64,000 nucleotides of DNA from Malus domestica (taxonomy: Eukaryota; Streptophyta; Magnoliopsida; Rosales; Rosaceae), in assembly GCF_042453785.1 (NCBI RefSeq), contig NC_091668.1, forward strand, positions 10,188,001 through 10,252,000. Reading direction: 5' to 3'. The notes beneath the pieces were generated by a model, which saw only the letters and a list, made by a program, of their open reading frames with translations, did not search any database and had not been told where the DNA came from. Shown here piece after piece: positions 59,215-64,000 of this stretch. A program made the position numbers and the translations under genes. How positions within the stretch are numbered: position 1 is the stretch's first letter; each line of letters opens with the position of its first letter.

Positions 59215-59560
59215 AAGTTCTAACCCAAGATCTCGGATGCAAGTGTACAATCCCTAACCTCGGGTGCAAGATTCAATCCTAAGACCTCAGGAGATATTCA
59301 ATCCCAAGACCTCGGGCGCAAAATTTCAATCCTAGGACCTATGCAAGATTTTGAACCCAAGACCTATGGCGCAAGAGTTCGAACCCACGACCTCAGGTGC
59401 AAGGGTTCGAACTCAAGACCTCAGGTACAAAAGTTCGATCTCAAGATCTAGGGTACAAGATTTAAATCTAAAGACATCAGGTGCAAGAGTTTGAACTTAA
59501 GATATAGGGTGCAAGAGTATAATCCCAAGATATCAGGTGCATGAGATTGACGCCAAAAGT
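59215..59560. repeat. Degenerate minisatellite of about 30-32 bp with B-box-like cores
   Basis: About ten units share AAGACCTCGGGTGCAAG followed by GTTCGAACCC, for example at 59365, 59400 and 59430. The GTTCGAACCC core resembles the T-arm/B box of tRNA genes, but no cloverleaf forms. It starts directly after the MITE ending at 59205. Confidence 0.8.
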
Positions 59561-59919
59561 TTCGGTGAAAGCATATTTCCAAGACTACGAATGCAAAGTG
59601 ATCTTAATCACTTAAATTACAAGCACCTTAGCATCCGAGCAAATGTGCAACCTAGTATAATTCCAATTCATTAACAAAAGCGAGGCAACTTCAATCTTCG
59701 GAAGATACTATGAAGCTAAAGACATGCTAGGATCAACCCAACTAGAAAAATAAAGGCCAAATGTAATTGTAACTGAGAGTCATTTCCATTCATATCAAAA
59801 TGCAGCTGCGAACCGAGACAGTCTAAACAAAATTCAAGTGAAATTCAGTACTATCAAGATAACTAAACAAAATTCAAAACGAAATCCAAACAGGTTTGAG
59901 TTCAGTGGGCTCTGAAAAC

Positions 59920-60406
<487 letters not shown>

Positions 60407-60424
60407 TTCGTTGGTTGCAGAGAG

Positions 60425-60593
60425 AAACCCTAGATTTCAGAGGAGTTGCGGGAAATCTCTCACGGACCAAGGTTCAGCTGTTTATATGGTCGTCGTCAGC
60501 GACTAGATTAGGGTTTCACTTCCAACGTTGGGCCTTATTTGGACTGGAAATGTGGGCCCAATGATAATCACAGGCTTCTCATTTAAATGGGCC
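60425..60593 (-). promoter_or_regulatory. RPL37: eL37 promoter: telo boxes, site II motifs, TATA
   Basis: AAACCCTA-type telo boxes lie at 60425-60433 (plus orientation) and 60508-60516 (minus orientation). TGGGCC/T site II motifs lie at 60529, 60553 (palindromic GGGCCC) and 60588. On minus, CCATATAAAC near 60488-60479 could serve as TATA box. Telo box plus site II is the known signature of growth-linked transcription of plant ribosomal protein genes. Binding itself is inferred. Confidence 0.7.
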
Positions 60594-60687
60594 CTCTAGT
60601 CTGATCGAATGAAGCCCATTTTGTGATACACGTCCATGTCTTGCTGAACCCTTATTAAATTAGTGGAATAGTAACTTATTAGTACCT

Positions 60688-60692
60688 GCGGG

Positions 60693-60735
<43 letters not shown>

Positions 60736-60760
60736 AGGTGTTCGATCCACCTTCACCGCA
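60688..60760 (+). tRNA. trnF-GAA: tRNA-Phe (anticodon GAA)
   Basis: GCGGGGATAGCTCAGTTGG begins a full 73-base cloverleaf. D arm GCTC/GAGC, anticodon stem TCAGA/TCTGA with loop CTGAAGA (GAA at 60721-60723), T arm AGGTG-TTCGATC-CACCT, and 3' end ACCGC plus discriminator A. There is no intron. Compared with the usual plant nuclear tRNA-Phe as I remember it, the two outer T-stem pairs differ but remain paired. The internal A box (TAGCTCAGTTGG) and B box (GTTCGATCC) are intact. A T run follows. Confidence 0.95.
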
Positions 60761-60765
60761 GTTGA

Positions 60766-60773
60766 TTTTTTTT
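60766..60773 (+). terminator. Pol III terminator of tRNA-Phe
   Basis: A run of eight T starts six bases after the tRNA 3' end (GTTGA then T run), the normal stop signal for RNA polymerase III. Confidence 0.85.
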
Positions 60774-61606
60774 CTTTTCACAATCTTATTATCTGCAATT
60801 TTTTTGTTTATTTGTAAAAGGAAAAATACAGACAGTATGGACTTTTGTTAGCTTAACAACTCGAAGTGGTCCTTTTGTGAAAACAAAAATCAACGTAATT
60901 TGAACTCAATAACAAAACGAGATTAAGTGTCGTTTTTAGAGTGCATACACAAGTGACTCAGCCCACCTCATTCTGGCTGATCACTATGCCCAAATGGCCA
61001 CCAACATCGTAATAATATGAAAACTTCCTAATCACACAACTATATAGAACTATAATTACATGGTGGTGTGTATATATCATATCAATCACGTACATTGTAC
61101 GTGGAAGATATATAATACTTTTCATGATGCATCAACGGAGAACTAACTTGAACAATGTCGATAGGGCAATAAGTGGGACACACCAAGATATCAAAACATC
61201 AACAATTCAAATTCGATTTTTCAAAGTATATTACCAAAGTGGTTGAATTGGCACCATCTTTCCCTCATCTGGGTTGTTTTTATACCATTTGGTGACAGAC
61301 ATTCCAGAGGAAATACTATTCATGATTAGAGAGTGAGCCCCGTTATCGTCGACTTGTGACCGTAGATTGGTGGACAATTTCCGTTGGCTAATGACTCGGT
61401 GCCATCTGATCGTGATACTGACTTTGTGCATGGCAGTCAATTTATAAAGTTAGGGCTGGAAATGGTCCATCCCCATGCATATCATGTACAAATCAAACCG
61501 TTAGGGTGATCAATTTCTTGGACCACAAGCAATTAAAGCAATTAAGGCAATTTTTAAGCCGACTATAAAAGAATTGATGGTCCTTATTGGCGTCCATGTA
61601 CTCAAT
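60774..61606. other. Intergenic, nothing recognised
   Basis: AT-rich sequence with chance frames only (for example 61440-61231 minus). No domain, RNA gene or clean repeat is seen. Confidence 0.45.
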
Positions 61607-61922
61607 CATATATATATACATATATATGTATGTGTGTATATATATATATGTATATATGTATGTATATATATATATATGTATGTATGTATGTATATATATA
61701 TATATGTATGTATGTATGTATATATATATATATGTATGTATGTATGTATATATATGTATGTATGTATGTATATATATGTATGTATGTATGTATATATATA
61801 TGTATGTATGTATGTATGTATATATATATGTATGTATGTATGTATGTATATATATATATGTATGTATGTATATATATGTATGTATGTATGTATGTATATA
61901 TATATATGTATGTATGTATGTA

Positions 61923-61990
<68 letters not shown>

Positions 61991-62030
61991 TATATGTATG
62001 TATGTATGTATATATGTATGTATATATGTA
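61607..62030. repeat. Compound TATG/TA microsatellite, about 425 bp
   Basis: Blocks of (TATG)3-6 alternate with (TA)4-7 for about 425 bp without interruption. Three overlapping frames read as Y, V, C, M, I repeats of up to 198 codons; these are translation artefacts of the repeat. Confidence 0.97.
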
Positions 62031-62239
62031 TTACGTACCTCCTAAATTACCCTATCATTAAGCTTGTGGATGATATACGAAACTCACAAAGGACCACTTT
62101 GAGTTGTTCAGCTAAGTGCATTTGCTTAAAGATGCTTTCATTTGTGTTGTTCATTTGGCTAAGTTCGTAGTTAGCTTTTTAATATGGTTCTTAAAACCTA
62201 ATTTGCTTTATATCATTCTTTATCTAATTGTAGGCTTAT

Positions 62240-63500
62240 TTGACTGAACTATATAAAGGACGGAGAGGGAGAGGGGGCCGGAGGCAACAAGAGAGAAAGA
62301 GAGAGATTTAATTCTGAGGTGTGTGTTATATCACCCCCTTATGCCTTTATTTATAGTAGTAGGATAGGTAGAATCCTTACCCTTTTTAGGATTACATCTC
62401 TTAATAGGTAATCAACTCCTAATTGAAATAAACTAGATACTCCTACCTATATATTAGGATTTACACAATCACATTCCTAATCCAATAGGACTGCAACACT
62501 CCATTTTGAGTGTGTAAATACTCAAACAAAACGTCGCATCAGATTTTCAACAGATGGGGTAGAATAGTTGATGAAGTCGTCGACATAACTGGTGAACACG
62601 AGTCTCAAACACAAGTAAGTAAGTATGCATTGGTAGTAAAACTCTCAAAATCTCGCTATGGTAAAACCCAAGGCATGGGGAAAACCCATAGGCTAAGGAG
62701 AAAAGTGAGAAGTATGCATAATGTCTAAAACAAACGTCAAACATGACGAAAATAGTGAACTCAATGGAGTATCATCATCCCAGGATGGGTGCCTAATCGT
62801 AGGAAAAGAGTACATTAAGATCAAGCGAGTATGCTTTAGAATACTCCATCTGAGTTAGACATAACTTACAAATAAGAGAACTACAAGCGATTTAATTCAG
62901 ATAATTTACGCATACCGATTCCTTGGATGAGCTTTTGAAAAGTAGACTTAGGCAATGACTTCGTGAAGAGGTTGGCCAGGTTGTCCTGGGAATGGATTTG
63001 TTTGACTTCAATGTTCTGATGTTGTTGTTGCTGGTGAAAATAAAAAAACTTCAGCGATATGTGCTTAGTGTTGTCTCCCTTGATTTATCCTTTCTTTAAC
63101 TGCTCGATACATACTGCATTGTCTTCAAAGATCATCGTAGGAAGGTTAACGATGGAAGAAAGACCACTAGTGCTTCGAATATATTCCATAACTGCTTTCA
63201 GCCAAAAGCATTATCGGGAGGCTTTATGCAGGGCGAGAATCTCAACATGGTTCAAAGAAGTCGCAACTAGCATTTGCTTGGTAGACCTCCAAGATATAGC
63301 GGTGTCTCCAACGGTAAAGACATAACCTGTTTGAGAATGTGCCCTATGTGGGCCAGACAGATAACCAGCATCTGCGTAACCAGTGAGGCGAGAATCAACC
63401 CGAGGACCGAAGAGGGCAACGGTTCCTCTCGAGAATTCGTGGGTGTGGAATAAGCCCAAATCCATCGTACCTGATGCCAAAATTATCTTAACACACAAAT
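62240..63500 (-). mobile_element. Ty1/copia 3' end: RNase H region and 3' LTR
   Basis: On minus from 63498, copia RNase H sequence appears: RLTGYADAGYLSGPHRAHSQ, TGYVFTVGDTAISWRSTKQM, then EDNAVCIEQLKKGQIKGDNT and DNLADLFTKSLPKSTFQKLI. The 3' non-coding part follows to a purine-rich AAAATGGAG, and an LTR begins TGTTGCAGTCCTATTGG at 62498, running left to about 62240 with CTATAAATAAAGG as TATA box. Sequence to the right of 63500 is not copia coding, so the element is broken there and incomplete. Confidence 0.8.
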
Positions 63501-64000
63501 TTAACTCTCTTTTGACAACTGTAGTATAAGTATAAGTAGGGATCGTTCTAGACCGGGGATTATGAGGGCTTGCTAATAACCTCTAAACTGACTCAAAAAC
63601 ATAAAACTAAACTTAAAAATACTTAACAAGACTCACAAGACTCAAAGCAAACTTAAAATACTCAAACCAGCTTAGAACAACTAAATAAACTTAAACTAGA
63701 CACTAAGAATGACTTTGGACGAAAATTGACTTTTACTTGAATCAAAACATTTAAAAACACAAATTAAAACCGATTCTAACTAATTAGACACACTAAAGTA
63801 ATGGGGGATTCAGTTTTGGACGAAAATTGAAACAAACAAACAAACAAGTATGAAAAACTAGACAGATTGTAAAACAAATTTGAGAAATAAGATGATGGAT
63901 GGGATAGCTAGAGGCTTTTTCTCCACACATAACATGTATGCAAATAACTCGATTTCCAGTTACTACTTCATTGAATTATGAACGACAATGCTCCAAATTA
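63501..64000. other. Other repeat sequence, probably LTR-element derived
   Basis: It contains GGGATCGTTCTAGACCGGGG and a twice-repeated TTTGGACGAAAATTGA (about 63715 and 63817), and is A-rich on plus. It resembles leader or LTR sequence of another retroelement running out of the window. No coding is seen. Confidence 0.4.

Noticed and set aside
59215-59560. CRISPR-like spaced repeats
   Set aside because: The units are head-to-tail and degenerate throughout, without unique spacers, in a plant nuclear genome.
61574-62170. Long overlapping open frames of 143-198 codons rich in Y, V, C, M and I
   Set aside because: They are pure translation of the TATG/TA microsatellite in three frames, with no non-repeat domain.

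Overview
This is plant nuclear DNA. It has GT-AG introns with AT-rich flanks, plastid- and ER-type plant proteins, PPR genes, Ty1/copia and large-LTR remnants, PIF/Harbinger, hAT and Mutator-type elements, and a plant tRNA-Phe. The repeat families (an RTE-like LINE ending in TTG repeats, a Harbinger family starting GGGTGCGTTTG, a SINE with a B box) look to me like Rosaceae, probably the apple/pear group. That assignment rests on recognition, not on a search.

Layout. 1-7316: a 7.2 kb PIF/Harbinger element with both its genes decayed by a few in-frame stops and a 2.66 kb solo LTR nested in it. 7317-14220: intergenic DNA with a Mutator-type MITE, then the intact signal peptide peptidase gene (minus strand). 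14220-21000: repeats, namely a hAT element, an 836 bp solo LTR and a tandemly duplicated Harbinger-like element. 21000-27540: a chloroplast rhomboid (RBL11-like) pseudogene, whose catalytic exon is split by two LINE copies with an LTR element between them. 28311-30464: a PPR gene (minus). 30465-45900: repeats, an Mpv17/PMP22 pseudogene, opposed copia fragments, a large inverted repeat, and two almost identical 2.8 kb Harbinger-like elements in tandem that carry exons of an importin-7/8-like gene. 46109-60406: the gene-rich part, with a second PPR gene (minus), the AP-4 beta-adaptin gene (11 exons, minus), the plastid EngB GTPase (plus) and ribosomal protein eL37 (minus). 60688-60760: tRNA-Phe(GAA). 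61600-64000: a long TATG/TA microsatellite and a minus-strand copia 3' end.

The host genes act in unrelated places: the ER membrane (SPP), the trans-Golgi network (AP-4), organelle RNA metabolism (two PPRs), plastid ribosome assembly (EngB), cytosolic ribosome and tRNA. They do not form a pathway. The neighbouring rhomboid and PPR genes resemble two genes that lie close together on Arabidopsis chromosome 5, which suggests an ancestral block.

I see no undescribed protein system. The most notable signals are transposon biology: gene-fragment capture and very recent tandem duplication by a Harbinger-like family, a 42 bp LINE insertion with a 15 bp target duplication, and the multi-step loss of the rhomboid gene.
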